Assembly (NCBI GenBank): GCA_018136815.1
Contig: CM030932.1
Coordinates: forward strand, 3,088,614-3,152,613
Length of the DNA: 64,000 nt
Direction of reading: 5' to 3'
Source of the DNA: Isochrysis galbana
Taxonomy: Eukaryota; Haptophyta; Isochrysidales; Isochrysidaceae
The notes under the pieces were generated by a model that saw nothing but the letters and a program-made list of their open reading frames with translations, was not told the DNA's origin and made no database searches. Shown one piece after another: positions 51,701 to 60,890 of this stretch. Made by a program: the position numbers and the translations under genes. Positions within the stretch are counted from its first letter, which is position 1. Each line of letters starts with the position of its first letter.

Positions 51701-52466
51701 CGGTGTAGAGGATCCCATGAGTCTCCCGGGCAACAACAGTTCCAAAACAGTTGCGCTAGCGCTTGGCGACCTCAATGGCGACGGCCGACTTGATGTAGTT
51801 GTTGGCAAAGAGGAAGGCGCCGTCCAAATAATCTTTGGTTCGTGTTCTGGTGGCGCGCAACTGCATGGTTCAAGTGCGTGCTTCCTTTGTCCAGAGTTCA
51901 TGGCGCGTGAGGGCGGTGCGTGCATTGAATGTCCGGCAAACACGCTGCAGCAGGTCGGGTCTGGTGACCAGTGCGACCTTCAGACCTTCTGCCCGATGGG
52001 GCAACGCATGCTAGGAAGTGATGAGTGTGAGGCATGCGCCAATATTCCGGGGAGCCACTTCGCACCCAGTACGGACAAGACAACTGCGCAATGCCGGCCA
52101 TGCTCGCCTGGCACGTCCTCAGCGCCCGGCGAGACTGGTTGCATGCCTTGCCCGGCAGGCACATATCAACCTCAAAGTGGCAAGAGTTCATGCCTTCCTT
52201 GTGAGGCGGGAGCATACTGCCCTGAGGGCTCCTCATCGCCACAGCTCTGCCCTGCGGGCACTTTCAAGGTTGATCAAGGTGGCGCGAGTGCCGCGGACTG
52301 TACACCCTGTCCCCTTCACACATACAACCCAGATACTGGCAGCACTTCCCAAACGGCATGTCAGAGTTGCCCGGCAGATAAGAGTACATCCTCGGTGGGT
52401 TCAACAAGTATTCGCGATTGTGTGACAGTCATTGTCATCGACGTCCAGGGCTCATCGTGTAGTTGA
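48677..52466 (+). CDS. FG-GAP/VCBS-repeat surface protein, copy 2 (intact)
   Basis: Exon 1 is 48677-48814 (MATTTSLIGLADERHA...), intron GTATGT...GCGCCAG, exon 2 is 48936-52466: 1222 residues in one frame. A hydrophobic segment at about residues 70-90 (FISTTVLFLGLAFADMASA) follows an Arg-rich cytosolic-type stretch, so the protein is membrane-anchored or uses an internal signal. A Pro-rich region is at about 145-170. About 16 FG-GAP/VCBS units (LALGDIDGDGQIDLLLGN type, DxDxDGxxD calcium loops) fill residues 245-960. The C-terminal 210 residues are Cys-rich (CMPCPAGTYQPQSGKSSCLP). Such beta-propellers act in extracellular adhesion or recognition; no enzyme motif is seen. The plus-strand frame is unbroken, unlike copy 1. 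Confidence 0.9.
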
Positions 52467-52561
52467 GAGTTCAGAGCATCCCGCAGTCACGGCACTTGTC
52501 TCAACACCAAAATCCTGAAGTAATATTGAATGTAGTACATATTCGGGGCTAACATATGAAG

Positions 52562-53735
52562 ATTTTTAAAAAATCTTGAAGATGCCTACTACTATTATTT
52601 TAATTTTTTAACGAATTTTTATGGGTCGCGGCGCGGCAAAGGAACGGGACTAGCGCTCACTCAAGACAGGACTCCCTGCCGCGGCAAGCGCAAGCACCCT
52701 TCCCCCCTCATGCCACCCAGCTCCTCACTAGCTTTCTACCTGCGCTAGCCAGAGCGCCCCTCCCTCCACACTCAGACAGCCCCCTATGCCAGGATCCTGT
52801 TCTGGTCTCGCAGGCAAGGGGGCCTAATGGGAGGGAGAGGAGCAACTCCTCAGAGAGGAGCTGTGGGGAAGGAGATGTCCGAGTGGGGGCGCTATACCCT
52901 TGCGCTAGGCATGGGCAGCGACGCCGCCTCAAGACATGTCCCCCCTCTTGTCTTGAGTCGAAATTATTGGTGCTTGAAACAGAGAACGAGGGGGTTTGTG
53001 CTTCTTGGGTTGGTTGTAGTTGGAAGAGGGAGTGGGAGAGGGATTCAAGTATTGGAAGAGGGCCCGAAGGGCATTGAGTTGCAGGTAGTTGTGGCCCACA
53101 AGAGTGGGGTGAAAACGATAAGTGTATCAACATGGGTCTTGAGTTGAACTTTTTGGTGCTTGAAACAGAGGGTGAGGGGGTTCGTGCTGTTTGGGTTGGT
53201 TGTGGTGTGAAGGGGGAGTGGGAGAGGGAGTCTAGTGTTGAAAGAGGGCCCAAGGCAGGGCACTGAGCTGTAGGTACTTGTGGCCCACAAGAGTGGGGTG
53301 AAGAAAACAAGTGTGTCAACAAGTTGGGAAACAGAAGCATGGGGTGCTCTCCGTAGGAGATTGATGGTTGTGAAGTGCCCTCCCATGATGGGTGCACTGA
53401 TGGTAGAGGTTTCCACCATGGGGAGGGCAGCAAAGCTGCCCTCCCACATGAGGTGCTCTTGGGGTGGGAGGGTTTCCCACTGTTGGAGGGGGTCTCAAAG
53501 ACCCCCTGCATGCTACGCAGAGCCATGGTGGCAACCTGTTCGGTGCCAGTGTTCGCCACCCCGCGCGCCTGCGCGGGTGTGGTTTGGATGGGTTGGATGG
53601 GCATTGAGAGGGCTTTCTGACGAGCCGCCTCGGGCGGCATGGGGCGTCCCAGGTGGGGCGCGGTGGCGAGGGTCGCCTGGGGCTCGGGAGCGGTCGCGGC
53701 ACGCTCCATAGTTCAAACTATAACAATAGTTTTTC
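52562..53735 (-). mobile_element. short LINE-derived element with complete ends (MERA type)
   Basis: Read on the minus strand: a diverged hairpin ATAGTT-TG-AACTAT (53721-53708), then ATGGAGCGTGCC opening a 333-codon frame (53709-52708), then CGCGCCGCGACCCATAAAAA and a tail AGTAGGCATCTTCAAGA followed by a T-run (about 52590-52565). The protein starts MERAATAPEPQATLATAPHL, is Pro/Ser/Thr-rich and contains internal repeats (SFSPHSCGPQ, SLSHSxFxxQPTQxAxTPS, SVSSTxxFxSR). No RT or endonuclease is encoded, so it would depend on an autonomous LINE. An inverted, longer relative is at 59337-62163. Confidence 0.65.
52708..53709 (-). CDS. 333-aa Pro/Ser-rich protein of the MERA element
   Basis: The frame is uninterrupted from the element's first ATG to a stop. 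Two internal repeats of about 65 residues share HSCGPQ(V/L)P and QPTQxAxTPS. It begins with MERA like LINE ORF1 but lacks the CCCH fingers. Whether it is translated is unknown. The relative at 59357-62053 keeps the N-terminal 110 codons and the C-terminal region in two pieces. Confidence 0.4.
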   Translation of the reverse strand: MERAATAPEPQATLATAPHLGRPMPPEAARQKALSMPIQPIQTTPAQARGVANTGTEQVATMALRSMQGVFETPSNSGKPSHPKSTSCGRAALLPSPWWKPLPSVHPSWEGTSQPSISYGEHPMLLFPNLLTHLFSSPHSCGPQVPTAQCPALGPLSTLDSLSHSPFTPQPTQTARTPSPSVSSTKKFNSRPMLIHLSFSPHSCGPQLPATQCPSGPLPILESLSHSLFQLQPTQEAQTPSFSVSSTNNFDSRQEGGHVLRRRRCPCLAQGYSAPTRTSPSPQLLSEELLLSLPLGPLACETRTGSWHRGLSECGGRGALASAGRKLVRSWVA

Positions 53736-53762
53736 GGAGGGGTGTGAGTCAGTAGCAGCATA

Positions 53763-53795
53763 GCGGGCACCTTCAAGAATATTTTTTTTTACATC
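53763..53795 (+). mobile_element. LINE-type 3' tail
   Basis: GCGGGCACCTTCAAGAATAT followed by T9, then ACATCC. It is a plus-strand tail abutting the minus-strand MERA element, again the twin-priming layout. The tail at 46996-47013 is followed by the same ACATCC. Confidence 0.55.
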
Positions 53796-54125
53796 CATCT
53801 CATGCATCGTGGATGCTCATTCTAACATTCTAACCTCTGTATGTTTATACTGAGGTCTCTGCTTCTCACTTCTCCCTCGCAGCCGTTTCGAGTCCGCGCG
53901 GGGCATTCTTGCGGCACAGAAATTTCCCCGCGCGCTCTTACTTTGTTACTATTAGTTTCGCGTGCGTTTGTGTGAATGTGCGTGCGCATGAATGTAGTAA
54001 GAATCTTATCCTTATCCGGCGATATACGATTGGCGATGCGATCGGCGATGGCGCTCTGCCTCGCCCAAGCCGCGGTGGTTGCGTTGTCTCATGGGCACCA
54101 CCGCGATATGGAGCTGCTGCACGGG
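53796..54125 (+). repeat. copia-LTR-like / transposase leader, inverted copy of 57.31-57.64 kb
   Basis: It shares CCATCTCATGCATCGTGG, CTGTATGTTTATACTGAGG, the GCAGCCGTTTCGAGTCCGCG block, TTCCCCGCGCGCTCTTACTT and CGATGGCGCTCTGCCTCGCC, ending at CTCATGGGC(G/A)CCACCGCGAT, which at 57.33 kb is the start of a DDE transposase. It may be the 5' end of a related element with the coding part replaced. Confidence 0.6.
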
Positions 54126-55735
54126 ACTGGGTGGGTCCCTATGAACCCTGCCCACCTGCCCGCATTCATCCGGCGCCTTCTTGCCCCATAGATGTCATAA
54201 CAGTTCTAATATCAGCTTACACTGTCAGTAACAGCTCGAGAATGCCAAACCACTGATATCAGTTGTCAGCTCTGGGGCTATAATTAAACGAATGTTCTAC
54301 TAGTATCTAGTATACACAGGGGTTTCTACTATTATAATTCTTCGCGCGCTATCGAGAACGACGGTGTGGTCAGTGCGGCACTGGCCGCCGTCGGTTGCTC
54401 TCCCCTCTCCCCTCTCCCGTCCCTCCCTTCGTCCGCCATGCTGATGGTGCCCGCCTCCGACGATAAGGAGATGGATAATGGCCCCAGCGAGCTTGGCAGC
54501 CGTGTCTGGGGCCGGCACCCCATTGCGAAGCTGTCGCATTCATCCTAGATGATGCGATTTCCAGGCTCTTGTTTCCAGGTCCTTCGCCGTGCGGCCACAC
54601 GGTGAAGGTGAAGCTCAGGTACTTCTAGGTTGGTAGGGTTCGTCCCTAGCGATCTAGAATTCGAGTTCTCGTTTCTTTCCTTCTAGCCTGTTTGTCAGGT
54701 CTAGATTCCAGGTTTCCTCCTTTCGGGTAATCTTGTCCCAAAGGAGCCAGGTCGCCTGTCACTCGCCGCGCGCTTGTCTCAGGCTCTCGGGTTATCTTGT
54801 GAAGGCTTGTTTAGCTTCTTGCAAGGCTTGTTGTTTCTTGTTGAGTTCCGGTTCTTGCTTGGGACTTGCTCACTTTCACTTTCGTTGTCGTCCAGGCCTG
54901 TTCTTCGTAGGTTCCGCTTGGCTTGGTTAGGGTTTCGTTGCCTTCCGGCGTTTGGTGTTCGCGTTGGCGTTCGGAAATTTCCTCTCACATTCCCTAGGTC
55001 CGCTACCCTTGGCTTGTAGGTCCTTGCTTCTTTCTTCTCGGTCAAGGTTTTGGCGAGCGAGTCGGTCTAGCCGCTCGAGATTTGAGGTTTAATTTGCCAT
55101 CTCCCCTTGGAGATCGGTGTAGGTTCGCTTCCTAGGTGAGGGAATCTTTCCCCTTGATGCAAGCTACATGCAAGCCCTTGGCCCCTTTGGTGTTTCTTCC
55201 CCTTGGTTGCTACTCAGGGTCGTTCGTTAGAAGCGTCTAGAAGGTTCACGCTCAACGGCAAGATTTCCTCTGTCGTGAAGATATCTCGTCGCGATCTGTA
55301 TCCAGAGTGATCGCCGTGGTCGCGCGACATGACGCTCCCCTTCGGACTCTCCGCTACGTGGGAAGTTACAACGGAGACACGCTCCGGCCGTCGCTGTGGA
55401 GTCTCTCTCTCTCGCTCGCTCTCTCTCTCCGTCTCTCGCGACGTGTTTGAGTAATCGGTGATTTGGGGTCGCGGTTGCTTGATAATTTGCTTGGTTTGGG
55501 TGAATGATTCCGGTGTGTTCGTGAGTTGGTGTAACCTGTTGTTCTCAGCCTCGTTGTCCGTCGTTGTTCGCTGCGTCGCTGCACTCAAGCAGCCTAGGCT
55601 CCCTCCCTGAGGGAAGAGTTCTTTGTAGGTCTAACAATCTCTTAAAACCCAACACACTAGGGCCGCTAGGAGCGCCTCGCCGCCCCACAGCCCTTCGTTC
55701 GCCGTTCGTTCCCCGTCCAGACACCCAAATGGGGT
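54126..55735. other. leader-like region; no gene recognised
   Basis: 54600-55600 is a T- and G-rich, pyrimidine-tract-rich sequence with repeated TTGCTTGGGACTTG/AGGCTTGTT phrases and CTCTCTCTCTCGCTCGC (55400-55430). It ends shortly before an ATG at 55730. This resembles an LTR plus leader, but no second LTR is found. Confidence 0.35.
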
Positions 55736-55872
55736 TGCCCGACCCAGTCCAGAATTTCATTCACCCGACTCCCGGTGGGGAGGAGGGCCAAAGCGCAGCG
55801 CTAGCCGCCGGTGCTGCTCGCGACGGGGTGGCTCAGAGCCCTCCGGCTCCGCTCGACTCGACAGAAGCTTGA
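55730..55872 (+). other. possible start of a retroelement gag
   Basis: MGLPDPVQNFIHPTPGGEEG is followed by AALAAGAARDG and the frame ends at 55872. A similar phrase (CAALAAGAPPR) follows the ATG at 61238. Two truncated starts of related frames; function uncertain. Confidence 0.3.
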
Positions 55873-56289
55873 GGGCACTCGTCTCGAGTGGTCCACCGTT
55901 GATGAAGCGTCTGGGCGGGCGCGCAGCACAAAGCGCAAGCAGTGCTTGTTCTGCGGGCTGAATTTCACCGGCGGGCCGAGCCAGATCAGGTGTCACATAG
56001 ACCCTGCGGCTATGCCCCGCACGATCCGCGCCTGCAAGCCGGGAGCTGAGTGGAAGGAGCAGCACACCGCTGTGCTCGCCGAGCTGCGTCGGCGGCGAGG
56101 CATGATCGACGCCGCCGCTGAGACGTTCAAGTCCATAAAAACATAGTGAAAATATATTGCTGTGCGTATAGACTATAGAACCAGGATCTTTGGTCCGGGT
56201 CAGCTGCCGATGCCCATGGTTTCGTGTTTCGCTGCGAGTGGCGCGCATGAAGGCCACCGGTAAAATAACACCGGAGGGGGGCCTGAAAT

Positions 56290-57335
56290 TTATTTCCGCA
56301 CGGCCGTCAGAGGCTGAAATCGGGCCGCCTTCTGCAACGCCTTGTAAAGCCCATAAGGTTCGCACGCGTTTTTGAGTTGGTGGAACGTGTAGAGGTCTTC
56401 GGGCTGCTGCTTGGACGAGCAGTGCGGCGTTCGCAGCACGAGTCTGATGTGGTTTGTAATTAGGTATTCGAGAAATGCACTGCTCAGATGAGTGCCACCC
56501 AGTGCCAACGCCATCGCACACGAGCACGCCGGGCTTGATCGCACTTGGCCACTCACCGCGCGCTGTCCAATTCACCATCACGCATGTCTTCAGGTACTCA
56601 ACCGCTCCCTCGCCATCAACCGAGCCCTTCTCGTTGCATCCGAGCCGCATGCCGAACGGCTTGCCCGCCAGGTGAGTGATTGGGCCATTCTTTGCCCAAT
56701 TTATATCCACGGAGCCAGCAGCCAGCACAGCGTACGGCGGCAGCGGCTCGCCCGCACCATTCGCACCCCCCACCAAGCTGGCGGTGTGCGTGGCGTGCTT
56801 GTTGCCATGCACCTCACCATCATCGTCTGGCCCGGTGCGCAAGATGCGCTCAGTGCGAGCGCGGCGTTGCCCGTCGCCGCCATGCGTTTTGTCCTCGAGT
56901 TTTGTCTCATCGAATGAGACGATGCGCCACTCCTCTCCGATATTGTATAGTATCTCTGGCTCACGTGGCACCCCTTCGTCGTCGAGGTCGTTGGCGTCGA
57001 AGACTTCGTTCCTCCGCCCGATGCCGGTCTCGATGACGGCGGCGCCTCCTGTAATTGCCTTGCTTGTCCCACACTGCCCTATTCGAATCTAGTAGTCTTT
57101 GGTTTCCGGTGCGGCACCCGTCACCCGTGGTCTTTGAGGACGTGTCGATAGTACCAGTGAAGCCACTTTGTCTCGTCCCACGCAGGTCGACCCGTAGCGT
57201 CACAAACGGCCTTGCCGTCCTGGTACTTGAAGAACTCGGCGGCGGCGACGTGGCCGGTGAGCAGCCGCTTCCCGTAGTCAAGCACGGTCTCGCGATAGAC
57301 CGGGACTTTTATCGCGGTGGCGCCCATGAGGCAAC
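56290..57335 (-). pseudogene. DDE-superfamily transposase, broken
   Basis: Minus strand: N-terminal piece from ATG at about 57327 (MGATAIKVPVYRETVLDYGK, EFFKYQDGKAVCDATGRPAW) to a stop near 57125. The catalytic piece from about 57060 has EEWRIVSFDETKLEDKT (first D), NGPITHLAGKPFGMRLGCNE, and KPGVLVCDGVGT (second D). A frameshift near 56500-56515 leads to LRTPHCSSKQQPEDLYTFHQ in the third-acid region. The layout (D in FDET, D in VCDG, then TPHxSxxxQPxD) is that of pogo/CENP-B-like DDE transposases. At least two breaks make it inactive. It is preceded by the repeated leader (57.34-57.64 kb) and followed by a repeat shared with 34.5 kb. Confidence 0.7.
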
Positions 57336-57690
57336 CACCGCGGCTTGGGCGAGGCAGAGCGCCATCGCCGATCGCATCGCCAATCGTATATCGCCGGATA
57401 AGATTCTTACTACACTCACGCGCACGCACATTCACACAAACGCGCGCAAAACTAATACTACTAGTAACAAAGTAAGAGCGCGCGGGGAAATTTCTGTGCC
57501 GCGTGCCGCAAGAATGCCCCGCGCGGACTCGAAACGGCCGCGAGGGAGAAGTGAGAAGCAGAGACCTCAGTATAAACATACAGAGGTTAGAATGAGTATC
57601 CACGATGCATGAGATGGATGTATCCATGATAGATATGCATCTATGATGCACATATCATGGATGTATCCATGATACCCCCTCCTAAGCGGA
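57336..57690 (-). repeat. leader / copia-LTR-like repeat with ATGGATGTATCCAT palindromes
   Basis: Inverted match to 53796-54120. 57590-57680 (GATGGATGTATCCATGATAG, ATGCATCTATGATGCACATA) also matches 14460-14560. Confidence 0.65.
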
Positions 57691-57729
57691 GTACGGGTAC
57701 GACGCTTACAACCAAACGCCGAAGAAGAT

Positions 57730-57972
57730 TCACATCTCGCAGAGAGTCGAAGAAGAGAAGGAATCAAGGAGTTGAAGAATCCGATGAAATTGGTTGCGCG
57801 GACATGGTTTCGTCAAGATGTCAGCAACCATCTGATGCCCTTTGACGTGCTTGAGCGTGAGGACCTGTTTAGCGACGAGGTCGCGCAAAAAGGCTCCCGC
57901 ACGCAAGATATGCTTAGTCTTCTTGAAAGCCGGGCCGCTCCTACGAAGGCCACGCTGCCCGATTCTCGTCAT
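57730..57972 (-). pseudogene. Ty1/copia RNase H C-terminal fragment
   Basis: The minus strand reads FKKTKHILRAGAFLRDLVAK, LTLKHVKGHQMVADILTKPC and PRNQF. This is the end of copia RNase H (RTKHIxxRxHFxRExV...VxTxxQxADxLTKxL). Truncated; the remainder of pol is absent. It adjoins the LTR-like repeat at its 3' side. Confidence 0.85.
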
Positions 57973-58759
57973 TCAGTTTCCGCTCCTTCAGTTTTCACTC
58001 TCGAACCTACGTCACACCCCGCGTTCAGGGATCCTAACCCCGATAGGCTGGGACGATGCGTACAAATAGGTCGCCGCGTCAAGCTCCCGAATTTGTGCTC
58101 AAAGGGCCCACGGGTGCTCTCATCTTCTATTTTCAGCGTCGCCTTCAACGTTTGGTTTCTCGGTTATCTTTGGTTTCTCTCGCCTTGTTGTTCTAATTCT
58201 GGATTTCTCCTATTTCGGTTATTCTGTCCTCTTTCCATGCCGCTCGTCGAGACGACTCGAATTTAGTCGGGGAGTGTCGTATTCCATACGAGGACAGACT
58301 TTTACTTCTAGTCTGTGAGCTATTTTAACTCTCAAGGTCTCGTTGATGGGTATATTGCCTCTTCTCCTACTTTCTCTTGATGTCATCAAACGTTCCATGA
58401 TTGTCGTCTGTCTTCTGTTATACCTCGGTCGCAGCTCCCCCAGCGAGATCTGCCCTCGTTGTGCCGACCCCTCTGTCACATGTCTGCGCGTTGCTGAATT
58501 GCCCCGGTGCCGACGCCTTGCCGTCCGTCCAAGTGCGGTTAGTTTTCGCCCCGTTTGGTTTAGTTTTTGTGTGTCTCTGTGGACCGGCAACTTTTTGGGC
58601 ACCACGCGTTGTAGCCCCTCGTGTCTACCTTGGACCTAAGAAGCTCTCATTCTCATTCTCTCTCTCCCACTAGCTCGCTAGCTAGTCTCGTCTCTACTCT
58701 CCGACGCCGCGCGTCGCAACCCACCGACCTTCCGTCTACCCCTTCGCTCGTAGCGTTCG
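57973..58759. other. possible LTR and leader upstream of an ATG
   Basis: TTTAGTCGGGGAG precedes TGTCGTATTCCATACGAGGACA at 58278, a plausible polypurine tract plus LTR start (TG...). About 480 bp follow, ending with CTCTCT tracts just before the ATG at 58760. The matching LTR is not in the window, so this is tentative. Confidence 0.3.
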
Positions 58760-58805
58760 ATGGCAGACACTGTCAGACCCGATTCTTATTATGACCTTTC
58801 TGACA

Positions 58806-59321
58806 AAAAAAATATTCTTGAAGGTGCCTACTATTCTGCTATCCCCCGTCCCTCTCGCTGGGGACACCCCCTGACATCGCCCTTGCCCCACTCCCGCTCC
58901 CCTTTCGCCCCCCCCCTCGGTCCTTTTTATTCGGTTTTGGGGGGTCGACCCATGTGCACTACTTTGGGTCTGGCGTCGGGGGAGGGGGGGGGCAGGCCTT
59001 TTGGCTCGCAGTTGCTGTGAGACGCTTTGGGTCGCGTCTCTATGTGGGGGCCCAGCCTTGCGGCTTCCCCCAATGGGTGGGTCGTTTGGGAGTCTCTCCT
59101 CCCTTGTGGCCAGGGCGCTATCCCTGGTCGCTCGCTTGTTCGTTGTTTTCTTGTATGAGGATGTGTTCGATGTCTAGTTTTTGTGTTGTTATTTTGAAGG
59201 TGTGGCTTGGTACTAGTGTATCGTTGTCTGTTGCGTCGAAGAGAGGGCGGAAGTAGTTGGTGTCCATTCGTTTTTTTGGTTGTCGACCCATGTCCGCCTG
59301 GGCTCTTCTGGCCGCGTCATG
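58806..59321 (-). mobile_element. insertion 1: 516-bp LINE-tail element
   Basis: On the minus strand it ends GGCACCTTCAAGAATAT then T8 at 58806, directly against ATGACCTTTCTGACA (58791-58805); the same 15 bp recur at 59322-59336. It carries GGGGGCCCAGCCTTGCGGCT (59047-59066), shared with 21418-21437. Its frames are short. Confidence 0.6.
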
Positions 59322-59904
59322 ACCTTTCTGACAAAACTATTGTTATAGTTTGAACTATGGAGCGTGCCGCGACCGCTCCCGAGCCCCAGGCGACCCTCGC
59401 CACCGCGCCCCACCTGGGACGCCCCACGCCGCCCGAGGCGGCTCGTCAGAAAGCCCTCTCAGAGCCCATCCAACCCATCCAAACCACACCCGCGCAAGCG
59501 CGCGCGGTGGCGAGCACTGGCACCGAACAGGTTGCCACCATGGCTCTGCGCATCATGCAGGGGGTCTTTGAGGCCCCCTCCAACAGTGGGAAACCTTCCC
59601 ACCCCAAGAGCACCTCATGTGGGAGGGTAGCTCAGCTGCCCTCCCCATGGTGGAAACCTCTACCATCAGTGCACCCAACATGGGAGTGTTGTATTCAGGC
59701 CTCTCGGCGTGAATATTTCGGCATGAGCGCGCTCCTTCCGCGTTATATATCGTCTTCTATGTTCGTCGTGGTCACGCAAGGCGTGCCGATTCGGATTCTC
59801 CGTGGGCTCCAGTCCTGGTTCGCCGATTTTCGTCTCGAAATTCGAAGATTTGAGTTTTATTTTTACCGTTACGGTAATTGTCCACGCGTTTAAGGTAAGA
59901 GATG

Positions 59905-60330
59905 CAGGTAACAGAACTGGGCCCCCCCTCTGCAGTTCCCTCCCCCTTCTGCAGTTCCATCCCCCCTCTGCAGTTCCCCTCCCCCCCTCTCTCCATTCTC
60001 TGCGTTTCCCTTCTCTATTCCATGCGTTTCCCGGGGCAAGCCGGGAAAGACACGTGAATGTGAGGGAAAGTTGGGTCAGTACTGTGTTTTCACCCCCCCT
60101 CTGCAGTCCTCCTTCCCCTCTCTCCATTCCCTGATTTTCTCGGGCCAGGCCGGGAAAAATACGTGAATGTGAGGGAGGATTGGGTCAGTATTGTGATTCC
60201 CCCCTCCGCGGTTCCCCCCCCTTCCGCAACTCTCCTCCCTCCCCTCGCTCCACTCCCTGATTTTCCCGGGCCAGGCCGGGAAAAATACCTGAATGTGAGG
60301 GATGATTGGGTCAGTGTTGCGATCTCACCC
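59905..60330 (+). repeat. minisatellite with GGGAAAAATACGTGAATGTGAG units
   Basis: Three units (about 60040, 60143 and 60270), each about 105-125 bp: GGGCCAGGCCGGGAAAAATA, CGTGAATGTGAGGGA, TTGGGTCAGTATTGTGAT, then CCCCCTCCGCGGTTCCC-type tracts. They are preceded by TCTGCAGTTCCCTCCCCC repeats. Non-coding. Confidence 0.75.
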
Positions 60331-60890
60331 CCCTCGGCAGTTTCTCCCCCCCCCCTTCCGCTCCCCCCTTCTCCCCCCCTCCGCTCCTCCCCTCCCCCCC
60401 CCCTCCGCTCCTCCCCTTCCCCTCCGCTGTTCCCCTCCCCCTCCGCCGTTCCCTTCCCCCCCCTCCGCGCGGTTCCCCCCCCTCCGCGCGCCGAGACGGC
60501 GGCCCTTCCCCCCCCCTCCGCAGATTTCCTTCCCCTCCTCCGCCGCTTCCCCCCCCTCCGCGCGCCGAGACGGCGGCTCTCTTCCGCGTCCGCGCGTTGA
60601 GGCGCCGTCTTCTCTTCCCTCAACCCCCCGCGCGAAAGTCCCCCAGCGCGTCCCGCAGCGTTCCCCAGCGTCCCTCAGCGTCTCCCAGTGTCTCTCAGCG
60701 CCCCCCCTGTCCTTCAGCGCTGTCCCGCAGCGCGTCTTGCAGCGTCCTTCAGTGTCCTTCTGCGTCCTTCAGCGCTGTCCCGCAGCGCTTCCTTCAGCGT
60801 CCTTCGGCGCTGCCTCGCGAGACTCGAGGCAGGACTCGCGAGGGCACTGGATTTTACTCTGTAGTCCAAAACGGAGTCCGAATTGTGTTT
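60331..60890 (+). repeat. pyrimidine tracts and AGCGTCCTTC repeats
   Basis: 60480-60590 contains CCGCGCGCCGAGACGGCGGC twice. 60640-60850 is the AGCGTCCTTC / CAGCGCTGTCCCGCAGCGC array also seen at 32610-32745, ending CGCGAGACTCGAGGCAGGAC. Probably an LTR region of the gypsy family whose gag is at 32.7 kb. Confidence 0.6.

Larger units (their letters stand above)
47475..52560. repeat. right arm of large inverted repeat
   Basis: Inverted counterpart of 7866-12765, with the same gene, copia-derived segment and borders. It contains an additional local duplication of the promoter region (48296-48700) absent from the left arm. Confidence 0.88.
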
